Positions 7,463 to 14,289 of a DNA stretch of 17,360 nt are shown here, one piece after another. The translations under genes and the position numbers were made by a program. Each line of letters begins with the position of its first letter. Position 1 is the stretch's first letter. Source of the stretch: Flavobacteriales bacterium (GTDB taxonomy: Bacteria; Bacteroidota; Bacteroidia; Flavobacteriales_D; Sanyastnellaceae); NCBI GenBank assembly GCA_947464885.1, contig CANHYZ010000009.1:1-17360 (forward strand), read 5' to 3'. The notes beneath the pieces are model-generated. The model ran no database searches. It was given only the letters and a program-made list of their open reading frames with translations, and had not been told where the DNA came from.

Positions 7463-8283
7463 AGTGGACGCAATGATTGAGTTTCCCGACGAAGCCAATT
7501 TCGTTCAGGATAATGTGCCGCGGGATCTATCGTGTGTATGGCGAAGGCTTGGCGGGATTTACCGCTGGTATTAGGTTGGCTATAATGAGGCAATGCACCG
7601 TGCAACACAATGCAAGCTCCCTTTTTCACTTCGAGTGGCTGCATGCCATGCATTTCCCATGGACTGCTGTCGAGTACATGCATTTCCAGTCCGGCCGCTT
7701 CCTTTCTTCGAAACCATGAGCGCAAGGGTGTTTTATGACCTCCAGGTGTAGCCCACATGCAGCCATTTTCGATGGTAGCGTCTTCCAAAGCAAACCAGAA
7801 ACCTACGCAGGTATTGGGCTCTGTATATAGGAAGGTAGAATCCTGGTGAACATCGACCTCTCCTCCTATTCGGGCATGCTTGAAAATGTGCATACTTTGA
7901 ATGACCAGGTACTCCGACATGCCTAATTCTGCCGCCAACTTCCGCATTTGTGGGGATCGTGAAAAACGATCATAGACCGGATCAAGATCGTGCATGGCAT
8001 GACCGATTTTATTGAGGGATTCAAATAATCCTTTTTTCAGTTGACCTTTCGGATCAAAGGCATCTTTTTCGAAAAAATAAGCAATCTCGTCACCGGAATT
8101 AAGGAAATAGTCGTCGGCTGACATTGTCTGATTGCCTGTCTCAAAAATGGAAGGATGTCCTTTATAATCGTACCGCTCGGCAAGCCACATGGCACGCTGC
8201 ATCAGCGCGTCGCAGTCTTCCGCGGAGTTGAAGCCGTCAATTACCAAATAGCCATCCTTCTGAAATTGGTCAACTCTGCTCAT
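7459..8283 (-). CDS. Phytanoyl-CoA dioxygenase family protein (PHYHD1-like)
   Basis: A cytosolic non-haem Fe(II)/2-oxoglutarate oxygenase of the PhyH family, 274 residues from the Met at 8283. In-frame ATGs at 8295 and 8322 are possible, but homologous N-termini begin close to FQKDGYLVIDGF. Iron ligands are H146-x-D148 (VDVHQDSTFLYTEP) and H233 (GALPHYSQPNTS), with R244 as the likely 2-oxoglutarate carboxylate contact (KSRQAFAIH). Segments such as DYFLNSGDEIAYFFEKDAFD, NKIGHAMH and ENGCMW closely recall animal PHYHD1 as I remember it, more than typical bacterial ectoine or antibiotic hydroxylases. The substrate is unknown. Its stop overlaps the start of the substrate-binding lipoprotein (ATGA), so the two are probably co-translated. 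It is divergent from the sugar-nucleotide genes. Confidence 0.9.
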   Translation of the reverse strand: MSRVDQFQKDGYLVIDGFNSAEDCDALMQRAMWLAERYDYKGHPSIFETGNQTMSADDYFLNSGDEIAYFFEKDAFDPKGQLKKGLFESLNKIGHAMHDLDPVYDRFSRSPQMRKLAAELGMSEYLVIQSMHIFKHARIGGEVDVHQDSTFLYTEPNTCVGFWFALEDATIENGCMWATPGGHKTPLRSWFRRKEAAGLEMHVLDSSPWEMHGMQPLEVKKGACIVLHGALPHYSQPNTSGKSRQAFAIHTIDPAAHYPERNWLRRETQSLRPL

Positions 8284-8378
8284 TGCTTTGATCATGGATG
8301 TGCAAATAACCGATAAATTCATCCAACGACGATTTCCTGTTTTGGTAAATTAGACATACACCCATGAGTACTTTTGAC

Positions 8379-8386
8379 TACATTCG
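8379..8386 (+). promoter_or_regulatory. Possible -7 box (TACATTCG) for the decarboxylase gene
   Basis: TACATTCG fits the TAnnTTYG variant seen before several other genes here and lies 24 nt upstream of the ATG at 8411. No -33 element at the right distance is visible, so support is only by pattern and position. Confidence 0.4.
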
Positions 8387-8410
8387 CTGCGCTAATCACC
8401 CAATCCTGCA

Positions 8411-9412
8411 ATGAAGAGAGTATTAATTACCGGAGCAGCCGGTTTCCTTGGGTCGCATCTGTGCGACAGGTTCATCCGCGAGGGCAATCACGTCATCGGC
8501 ATGGATAACCTGATTACCGGCGACTTGAAAAATATCGAGCATCTATTTCCGCTTGAGAATTTCGAATTCTATCATCACGATGTATCGAAGTTCATCCATG
8601 TTCCCGGTCATCTGGATTACATCCTCCACTTTGCATCGCCGGCTAGCCCCATTGACTACCTGAAAATCCCTATCCAAACCCTAAAGGTTGGTTCACTTGG
8701 GATTCACAACTGCCTTGGTTTGGCTATGGTGAAGAAAGCGCGCGTTCTGATTGCCAGCACCAGCGAGGTATACGGAGATCCAACGGTGCATCCACAGACA
8801 GAGGCTTACTGGGGAAATGTTAATCCTGTAGGACCACGCGGAGTTTATGATGAAGCCAAGCGTTTCCAAGAAGCGATGACGATGGCTTATCATACATTTC
8901 ACGGACTGGAGACACGCATCGTGCGTATCTTCAATACGTATGGTCCTCGCATGCGCCTGAACGACGGTCGAGTGTTGCCTGCATTCATAGGTCAGGCTCT
9001 TCGTGGAGAAGACCTCACTGTTTTCGGTGATGGCTCGCAAACCCGTTCCTTTTGTTATGTCGATGACTTGGTAGACGGTATTTACCGACTTCTGCATAGC
9101 GATTACAGCGGACCGGTTAACATTGGAAACCCTGATGAAATCAGCATTGGTGATTTCGCTGAAGAAATCATCAAGCTCACGGGCACCACGCAGAAGGTCA
9201 TCTACAAGGATCTACCTGTTGATGATCCAAAGCAGCGCCAGCCTGATATCACGATGGCAAAAACTCTGCTTGGATGGGAACCGAAAGTTCACCGAAGCGA
9301 GGGTTTAAAAGTCACTTATGATTATTTCCGCTCGTTGTCGACCGATGAACTCAATAAAGTCGAACACAAGAATTTCGAGAAGTACAACCGCAGTTTAATG
9401 CCTGCGGTCTAA
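8411..9412 (+). CDS. UDP-glucuronate decarboxylase-like SDR (UXS family)
   Basis: A 333-residue extended short-chain dehydrogenase. The NAD-binding GAAGFLG is at 8-14. The catalytic set is T117 and E119 (ASTSEVYGDP) with Y146-x3-K150 (RGVYDEAKRFQEA). Other UXS hallmarks are HFASPASPIDY, RIFNTYGPRM, GDGSQTRSFCYVDDLV and the Arg in DDPKQRQPDI. UXS enzymes oxidise the UDP-glucuronate C4, decarboxylate and re-reduce to give UDP-xylose in the cytosol, for capsule or LPS. The next gene is not a UDP-glucose dehydrogenase but a TviB-type HexNAc dehydrogenase, so an N-acetylated substrate is conceivable. The extra tail of about 25 residues after YDYFRSLS is not part of the core fold. Confidence 0.88.
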   Translation: MKRVLITGAAGFLGSHLCDRFIREGNHVIGMDNLITGDLKNIEHLFPLENFEFYHHDVSKFIHVPGHLDYILHFASPASPIDYLKIPIQTLKVGSLGIHNCLGLAMVKKARVLIASTSEVYGDPTVHPQTEAYWGNVNPVGPRGVYDEAKRFQEAMTMAYHTFHGLETRIVRIFNTYGPRMRLNDGRVLPAFIGQALRGEDLTVFGDGSQTRSFCYVDDLVDGIYRLLHSDYSGPVNIGNPDEISIGDFAEEIIKLTGTTQKVIYKDLPVDDPKQRQPDITMAKTLLGWEPKVHRSEGLKVTYDYFRSLSTDELNKVEHKNFEKYNRSLMPAV

Positions 9413-9441
9413 AAGCTTCACCGTTGTTCAGGTAAAAACAC

Positions 9442-9449
9442 TATTTTCG
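9442..9449 (+). promoter_or_regulatory. Possible -7 box (TATTTTCG) for the nucleotide-sugar dehydrogenase gene
   Basis: TATTTTCG fits TAnnTTYG, about 29 nt before the ATG at 9479. A TTG at 9424-9426 could serve as a -33 element, but the 15-bp spacing is shorter than usual. The same octamer recurs at 14254-14261. Confidence 0.45.
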
Positions 9450-9478
9450 CGCCTCTAGACGCAGATAAGTCGGTTATT

Positions 9479-10777
9479 ATGATCTATAATCAACTCAAAA
9501 ACAAAGAGGCCAAACTTGCTGTTATTGGCCTGGGGTACGTTGGATTACCCATTGCACTCGAATTCGCACGCTCCATCAAGGTGGTGGGTTTCGATATCAA
9601 TCAGAAGCGCGTCGACATGATGCGCAATCATGAAGATCCCTCGCAGGAGCTGGAGTCTTCGGCCTTTGATGGCTGCGACATTCACTTCACGGCCGATATT
9701 AATGAATTGAAAGACGTGACGTTTTTCATCATTGCGGTTCCTACCCCCATTAATCATTTGAACTTGCCTGATCTGGGGCCTGTGCTTTCAGCTTCACGCA
9801 CCGTTGGACAAGTCCTGAAGAAGGGCGATTACGTGGTTTATGAATCCACCGTTTATCCCGGCTGCACAGAAGATGATTGTGTACCTATCCTGGAAGAATT
9901 ATCGGGTCTGAAGCGGGTGAGCGATTTCAAGGTTGGCTACTCTCCGGAACGTATCAACCCGGGCGATAAAAAGAACACCCTACGTACCATCACCAAAGTG
10001 GTTTCAGGCTGTGATGCCGAGTCGCTGGAAGAAATTGCCAAGACCTACGAAATTGTCGTTGATGCCGGTACTTTTCGTGCAGCGAGCATCAAAGTTGCCG
10101 AGGCGTGTAAGATTTTGGAGAATACGCAGCGTGATGCGAACATCGCGATCATCAACGAGTTCTCGATGATCATGAATATGATGGACATTAACACTTACGA
10201 TGTCCTGGAAGCAGCCGGAACCAAGTGGAACTTCTTGAAGTTTACTCCCGGATTGGTGGGAGGTCATTGCATTGGCGTTGACCCTTACTATCTCGTCTAT
10301 AAAGCGAAAAAACTCGGCTACCACAGCCGCGTTATCAGCAGTGCCCGTTACGTGAATGACGGAATGGGACAATACGTTGGAAAACAAACCGTGAAAAAGA
10401 TACTAGAACAAGGTCGCAACGCCCTTGAATCGCGCGTGTTGGTCATGGGTGCCACCTTTAAGGAGGATGTTAGCGATGTGCGCAACTCCAAGATGGTTGA
10501 TGTTATCCGTGAACTCGAGTCTTTCAGTATTAAGGTCGATGTTATCGATCCACATGCAGACAGCGATGAGCTCAAACATGAATATGGTTTCGGTCTGGTG
10601 CCGCAAGCCGACAAAAACGCCTACGACGCGATTATTCTCGGTGTAGCTCACAAAGAGTATAAAGATCTGCCGGAGAGCGAGTTTAAATCCTACCTGCATG
10701 AAGGCAAGGGTGCACTCATCGATTTGAAAGGACTTTATCGAGGGAAGATTAAGGAATTGAATTACTGGAGCATGTAA
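9479..10777 (+). CDS. TviB/WbpO-type UDP-N-acetylhexosamine 6-dehydrogenase
   Basis: A 432-residue nucleotide-sugar dehydrogenase performing two NAD-dependent oxidations at C6 of a UDP-HexNAc to give the uronic acid. The N-terminal Rossmann motif is GLGYVG (17-22), followed by VPTPIN and YESTVYPGCTE. The central helix has KVAEACKILENTQRDANIA. The catalytic Cys264 lies in GLVGGHCIGVDPYYL. The C-terminal domain has GATFKEDVSDVRNSK. These sequences match the Vi-antigen TviB / Pseudomonas WbpO group rather than UDP-glucose dehydrogenase (Ugd). GlcNAc versus GalNAc specificity cannot be settled by eye. No TviC-type 4-epimerase is next to it; the adjacent SDR is UXS-like. A heptamer tandem repeat follows the stop codon. 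Confidence 0.92.
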   Translation: MIYNQLKNKEAKLAVIGLGYVGLPIALEFARSIKVVGFDINQKRVDMMRNHEDPSQELESSAFDGCDIHFTADINELKDVTFFIIAVPTPINHLNLPDLGPVLSASRTVGQVLKKGDYVVYESTVYPGCTEDDCVPILEELSGLKRVSDFKVGYSPERINPGDKKNTLRTITKVVSGCDAESLEEIAKTYEIVVDAGTFRAASIKVAEACKILENTQRDANIAIINEFSMIMNMMDINTYDVLEAAGTKWNFLKFTPGLVGGHCIGVDPYYLVYKAKKLGYHSRVISSARYVNDGMGQYVGKQTVKKILEQGRNALESRVLVMGATFKEDVSDVRNSKMVDVIRELESFSIKVDVIDPHADSDELKHEYGFGLVPQADKNAYDAIILGVAHKEYKDLPESEFKSYLHEGKGALIDLKGLYRGKIKELNYWSM

Positions 10778-10783
10778 TTTTAG

Positions 10784-10811
10784 TGGCGAGTGGCGAGTGG
10801 CGAATGACTAG
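10784..10811 (+). repeat. Heptamer tandem repeat TGGCGAR (copy 2)
   Basis: TGGCGAG, TGGCGAG, TGGCGAA and degenerate TGACTAG in tandem, 6 nt after the stop of the dehydrogenase gene. Positions 10791-10806 are identical to 2550-2565. Both copies have the same orientation relative to the upstream gene. Function unknown. Confidence 0.75.
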
Positions 10812-10824
10812 TGTAGTTCCGATT

Positions 10825-10832
10825 TATATTTG
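10825..10832 (+). promoter_or_regulatory. Perfect -7 box (TATATTTG) for rfbB
   Basis: TATATTTG matches TAnnTTTG exactly and ends 5 nt before the rfbB ATG at 10838, predicting a leaderless or 1-2-nt leader transcript. No -33 TTG is seen; the DNA upstream is the heptamer repeat. Confidence 0.6.
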
Positions 10833-10837
10833 ATGGC

Positions 10838-11884
10838 ATGAAACTTCTTGTAACCGGTGGGGCCGGATTTATTGGTTCGCACGTTGTAAGACGTTTCATA
10901 AATGCCTATCCGGAATATTCTATTTGGAATCTTGACGCTCTCACCTATGCCGGTAATTTGGAGAACCTATCCGATATCGAGCATCAGCCCAATTATCAAT
11001 TTATCAAAGGTGATATTACCGATAAGGAATTTATTTCAAGTCTTTTTGAAAAGGAACAGTTTGACGGAGTCATCCATTTAGCCGCTGAGAGCCACGTGGA
11101 TCGAAGCATTAGCGGACCGGATGCGTTCATTCAAACCAATGTGGTTGGAACAGCTAATCTGCTGAACGCAGCCGTGCAATGCTGGAAGGGCAACTTTGAC
11201 GGAAAGCGCTTCTATCATGTAAGCACCGACGAAGTTTTTGGGTCACTTGGGCCGGAAGGTAAATTCAATGAAAGCACGGCTTACGACCCGCGCAGTCCAT
11301 ACAGCGCTAGTAAAGCTTCGAGCGATCATCTGGTGCGTGCGTACCATCATACGTATGGTTTGCCTATCGTAATCAGCAATTGCAGCAATAACTACGGCAG
11401 TCATCATTTTCCGGAAAAACTCATTCCGCTCATCATCAACAACATTAAAAATAGTCGTCCATTGCCGGTTTACGGTAAAGGTGAGAATATTCGTGATTGG
11501 CTCTGGGTCGAAGATCATGCGCGTGCAATTGATCTGATTTATCACCAGGGTAACAACGGTGAAACCTATTGCATTGGCGGAAACAACGAATGGAAAAATA
11601 TCGATGTCGTTCGTTTACTCTGCAAATTGATGGACGAAAAACTTGGCCGTGCTGCAGGTGAAAGTGAGAAACTCATCTCCTACGTTACGGATCGTCCGGG
11701 CCATGACGCGCGCTATGCCATTGACGCAACCAAACTCAAAACAGCGTTGGGCTGGGAACCAACACAACCCTTCGAACAGCTTCTGGCCCAAACCATCGAC
11801 TGGTATCTTGCTAACGAAGAATGGCTCGAACACGTAACCAGCGGTAACTACCGATCTTACTACGAAAAGCAATACACCAGGTAA
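10838..11884 (+). CDS. rfbB: dTDP-glucose 4,6-dehydratase
   Basis: Converts dTDP-glucose to dTDP-4-keto-6-deoxyglucose with a bound NAD, the entry to dTDP-rhamnose and other deoxysugars of LPS and capsules. At 348 residues it has the family length. The NAD motif GGAGFIGS is at 7-14, with LAAESHVDRS near 81-90. The catalytic triad region STDEVFG contains T130, D131 and E132, and Y155-x3-K159 lies in SPYSASKASSD. SNCSNNYGSHHFPEKLIPL and GKGENIRDWLWVEDHARAI are diagnostic of RmlB. RmlA, RmlC and RmlD are not in the window, so the final sugar is unknown. The next gene starts 5 nt after its stop, so they form one operon. Confidence 0.96.
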   Translation: MKLLVTGGAGFIGSHVVRRFINAYPEYSIWNLDALTYAGNLENLSDIEHQPNYQFIKGDITDKEFISSLFEKEQFDGVIHLAAESHVDRSISGPDAFIQTNVVGTANLLNAAVQCWKGNFDGKRFYHVSTDEVFGSLGPEGKFNESTAYDPRSPYSASKASSDHLVRAYHHTYGLPIVISNCSNNYGSHHFPEKLIPLIINNIKNSRPLPVYGKGENIRDWLWVEDHARAIDLIYHQGNNGETYCIGGNNEWKNIDVVRLLCKLMDEKLGRAAGESEKLISYVTDRPGHDARYAIDATKLKTALGWEPTQPFEQLLAQTIDWYLANEEWLEHVTSGNYRSYYEKQYTR

Positions 11885-11889
11885 ACACC

Positions 11890-12651
11890 ATGGGACTATT
11901 CGATAAGTGGAAACCAAAACGTCAGGAAAAGAAAATCGACCCTATCGATCTTTCTGTTCTCGGTGTTGATATGCACAGCCACTTACTGCCGGGTATTGAT
12001 GATGGTGCTACTTCCCTTGATGATTCCATTCAGCTCATCCAGCATTTACAGGAAATGGGATACCGGAAGTTTATCACGACACCGCACATTTTCTGGGACA
12101 TGTATAAGAATACCCCGGAGATCATTCAGGGGAAATTACAGGAGTTAAGAGCAGAGTTGCGAGCGCGACAAATCGATGTCGAAATTGAAGCCGCAGCCGA
12201 GTATTACTGCGACGAACACTTTGAAGAGGAAATCGAAGCAGGCTCGTTGCTGACGTTTGGCGGCAACAAAAAATTCGTTCTCTTTGAAATCTCATTTGCT
12301 GAGGAAAACATCAATCTAGGTCGTGCCATTTTCAATATGCGTCTGGCGGGTTATCAGCCCATTTTGGCGCATCCTGAGCGGTATGAGTTTTGGCATCGAA
12401 GCTTGGAGAGATACCAATCCATGATTGACAAGGATGTTCTACTTCAGATTAACATCAATAGCCTTACGGGGCAATATGGTCCCAATTGTCAGCGGATTAC
12501 CGAGCGATTGATTGATAAAGGAATGGTGAGTTTCGTCGGTACGGATTGTCACCACATGGGACACGTGCAACTCACGCATCAGGCAAGGCAGATACCCGCT
12601 CTCAAGCGGCTGCTTGAATGCGGCAGCTTGCGCCACGATGAATTAATGTAA
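11890..12651 (+). CDS. CpsB/YwqE-type PHP-fold tyrosine phosphatase
   Basis: A 253-residue cytosolic metal-dependent phosphatase of the CpsB/CapC family, which dephosphorylates the tyrosine-rich tail of polysaccharide co-polymerase kinases. Metal-ligand positions of the PHP fold are all visible: H29-x-H31 and D37 (DMHSHLLPGIDDGA), H66 (TTPH), E104 (AAAEYY), H161 (AHPER), D219 and H221 (GTDCHH). It lies 5 nt downstream of rfbB and belongs with the sugar-nucleotide genes, fitting control of polysaccharide export or chain length. No BY-kinase (Wzc-like) is present in the window. The gene converges on the ferredoxin gene with only 18 bp between the stops and no hairpin terminator. Confidence 0.9.
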   Translation: MGLFDKWKPKRQEKKIDPIDLSVLGVDMHSHLLPGIDDGATSLDDSIQLIQHLQEMGYRKFITTPHIFWDMYKNTPEIIQGKLQELRAELRARQIDVEIEAAAEYYCDEHFEEEIEAGSLLTFGGNKKFVLFEISFAEENINLGRAIFNMRLAGYQPILAHPERYEFWHRSLERYQSMIDKDVLLQININSLTGQYGPNCQRITERLIDKGMVSFVGTDCHHMGHVQLTHQARQIPALKRLLECGSLRHDELM

Positions 12652-12669
12652 ACGTTGAAACAGGGTGCG

Positions 12670-12996
12670 TTATCCTCCGACCTCTGCCAACTGCACCTTT
12701 AGGCCGTCCATAGCATTGTTCAGGTGCAACTGACATCCCAATCGAGAGTTACTTTTCACGAAGAAGGCCTGATCCAGCATTGCTTCCTCATCATCATTGC
12801 GTTCCGAGAGTTCATGTTCCGAGAGAATGTACATATGACAACTTGCGCACATGGCCATTCCTCCGCAGGTGCCTTCCACCGGGAGTTCATAGCTCTTGCA
12901 TAACTCCATCATGTTCATGTTCATGTCGGTCGGAGCTTCCAGATTGTGCTCCTGCCCTTCTCTATCCACAACCGTTATATGAATGATGTTCTCCAT
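12670..12996 (-). CDS. Adrenodoxin-type [2Fe-2S] ferredoxin
   Basis: A 108-residue soluble electron carrier. The four cluster cysteines are C44, C50, C53 (C-x5-C-x2-C in GTCGGMAMCASC) and C88 (RLGCQL), the spacing of the adrenodoxin/ISC-ferredoxin group rather than plant ferredoxins. The acidic stretch SERNDDEEAMLD between them is the usual partner-binding helix. It is 22 bp downstream of a ferredoxin-NADP reductase gene on the same strand, so the reductase is the obvious electron donor. The final acceptor is not encoded here; P450s, desaturases, haem oxygenase or Fe-S assembly are options known for this class. It lacks the clear hallmarks and neighbours of the isc operon. Confidence 0.93.
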   Translation of the reverse strand: MENIIHITVVDREGQEHNLEAPTDMNMNMMELCKSYELPVEGTCGGMAMCASCHMYILSEHELSERNDDEEAMLDQAFFVKSNSRLGCQLHLNNAMDGLKVQLAEVGG

Positions 12997-13018
12997 AATC
13001 GTTTAGAAAGTAAGTTCA

Positions 13019-14026
13019 TTAAAAACCGGTCACCCCGTTTACTGTCGTGTACTTCAAGACATAATTCTTGTCCGGGTAAATGCGCTTAAACGCACTTTGC
13101 ACCATCAGTGTGGCTTCATGGAAACCGCATAAGATGAGCTTCAATTTTCCGGGATAGGTATTGATATCACCAATGGCATAAATACCGGGAACATTGGTGC
13201 TGTAATCAAATGTATTCACCTCGATGGAGTTCTTATCAATGTTCAGCCCCCAGTCGGCCAGTGGTCCTAATTTGGGTGAAAGTCCGAACAGCGGCAACCA
13301 ATGATCGGTGGTAAGAGTCATCTTTCCTTCGGATTGCGAATCCACTTCAATGGTTTCCAAATGACCTGATCCTTGGACACCAACGACCTCGGCATCCGTT
13401 AAGAGCTTAATCTTGCCACTAGCCGCCATATCGAGCACCTTTTGAACGCTATCGGGATGCCCACGGAAACTTTTGCTCCGGTGAATCAGCGTGACTTCTT
13501 TAGCCACACCATTGGCTAGGAAAATGGCCCAATCAAGAGCGCTATCCCCACCTCCACTGATAATCACACGCTTTCCTTGATAGAAATTCGGGTCGCGAAC
13601 GATGTATTCAATGCCCTTGTCTTCGAAATCCGATATGTTAGTTATAGGCGGTTTTCTTGGCTCAAAACATCCCAAACCACCGGCAATGGCTACAACAGGA
13701 GCTTTGTGAAGGGTGCCGCGACTGGTCCTGACGATGAAACTACCATCGTCGGCCTTTTCAAACGACTCGCATCGCTCACCCAGTGTGAATCCGGGCTTAA
13801 ACGGAGCGGCCTGCTTCATCAAATGTTCGATGAGATCGCCGGCCAATACTTCCGGGAATCCCGGAATATCGTAAATCGGTTTTTTGGGGTAAATCTCTGT
13901 CAATTGTCCACCCGCTTGAGGCAGAGCGTCGATTAAATGACAGCGTAATTTGAGCAATCCGGCTTCGAAAACGGTAAACAGTCCACACGGACCTGCTCCT
14001 ACAATAATGATATCAGTTTCGATCAT
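13019..14026 (-). CDS. Ferredoxin--NADP reductase, thioredoxin-reductase-like type
   Basis: A 335-residue flavoprotein that transfers electrons between NADPH and ferredoxin. The start at 14026 (MIETDIIIVGAGPCG) is preferred over the ATG at 14098: it puts the FAD motif GAGPCG at 10-15, and a -7 box (14046-14053) lies inside the longer form. The NADPH domain has GGGDSALDWA (158-167) and HRSKSFRGH (182-190), whose basic residues suit the 2'-phosphate. The C-terminal FAD motif is GIYAIGDINTYPGKLKLI, typical of the TrxR-like FNR group (YumC-like). The thioredoxin-reductase CxxC pair is absent, which rules out TrxR. It is first in a two-gene operon with the ferredoxin. Confidence 0.93.
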   Translation of the reverse strand: MIETDIIIVGAGPCGLFTVFEAGLLKLRCHLIDALPQAGGQLTEIYPKKPIYDIPGFPEVLAGDLIEHLMKQAAPFKPGFTLGERCESFEKADDGSFIVRTSRGTLHKAPVVAIAGGLGCFEPRKPPITNISDFEDKGIEYIVRDPNFYQGKRVIISGGGDSALDWAIFLANGVAKEVTLIHRSKSFRGHPDSVQKVLDMAASGKIKLLTDAEVVGVQGSGHLETIEVDSQSEGKMTLTTDHWLPLFGLSPKLGPLADWGLNIDKNSIEVNTFDYSTNVPGIYAIGDINTYPGKLKLILCGFHEATLMVQSAFKRIYPDKNYVLKYTTVNGVTGF

Positions 14027-14045
14027 GAATTTTCCTATAGGGCGG

Positions 14046-14053
14046 CGAAGATA
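14046..14053 (-). promoter_or_regulatory. -7 box (TATCTTCG) for the FNR-ferredoxin operon
   Basis: On the minus strand TATCTTCG fits TAnnTTYG, 19 nt upstream of the reductase ATG at 14026. Its location helps decide the reductase start, because it would be inside the coding region if the ATG at 14098 were used. Confidence 0.5.
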
Positions 14054-14253
14054 ATCACAGTCCACCGCGATGATAATGGTATAACAATCAACACGCATAT
14101 TGGTTGACGCTTCAGGACTCTGTTTGACTTTTCCCCAAAAAGAACCGCCCCCTCAAATAAACAAAACGCTTGTTTTCAGCGAAATAAGACCCGAGCCCAA
14201 AGCAACACTTTAACCGGAAAAACGAAGATTCACCAACCATTGCATGAATCACT

Positions 14254-14261
14254 TATTTTCG
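14254..14261 (+). promoter_or_regulatory. -7 box (TATTTTCG) for the ComB operon
   Basis: TATTTTCG, identical to the octamer at 9442-9449, lies 28 nt upstream of the putative TTG start at 14290. A purine stretch AAAGGAAG follows at 14265-14271 but is too far from the start to be a standard ribosome binding site. Confidence 0.45.
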
Positions 14262-14289
14262 CCCAAAGGAAGTCACCATCTTCCTACGC

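Larger units (their letters stand above)
14027..14289. other. Divergent intergenic region (263 bp)
   Basis: Lies between the ferredoxin reductase gene (leftward) and the ComB-like gene (rightward). It contains a -7 box for each side (14046-14053 minus, 14254-14261 plus). The middle, about 14100-14240, is C- and A-rich without an ORF worth calling. A small hairpin (CGCT, 7-nt loop, AGCG) sits near 14168-14182 and is too weak to call as an RNA element. Confidence 0.6.

Noticed and set aside
7463..7498. Upstream start (7498) of the substrate-binding lipoprotein
   Set aside because: The Met at 7462 gives a proper lipoprotein signal and an ATGA overlap; the extra 12 residues would spoil the signal peptide.
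8295..8322. Longer dioxygenase starts at 8322 or 8295
   Set aside because: Possible, but a TTTGC promoter-like string lies at 8302-8306 (minus strand) within the longest form and relatives start near MSRVDQFQKDGY. Kept as alternatives only.
8411..12651. A complete capsule or O-antigen locus
   Set aside because: There are no glycosyltransferases, flippase, polymerase or export genes in the window; only precursor enzymes and a phosphatase can be supported.
12652..12669. Terminator between the convergent phosphatase and ferredoxin genes
   Set aside because: Only 18 bp and no inverted repeat with a T-run is visible.
14027..14098. Upstream start (14098) of the ferredoxin reductase
   Set aside because: It adds 24 residues before a standard FAD-binding N-terminus and contains a likely -7 box.
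14168..14182. Small hairpin in the divergent gap (CGCT / AGCG)
   Set aside because: A 4-bp stem with a 7-nt loop and no T-run; expected by chance.
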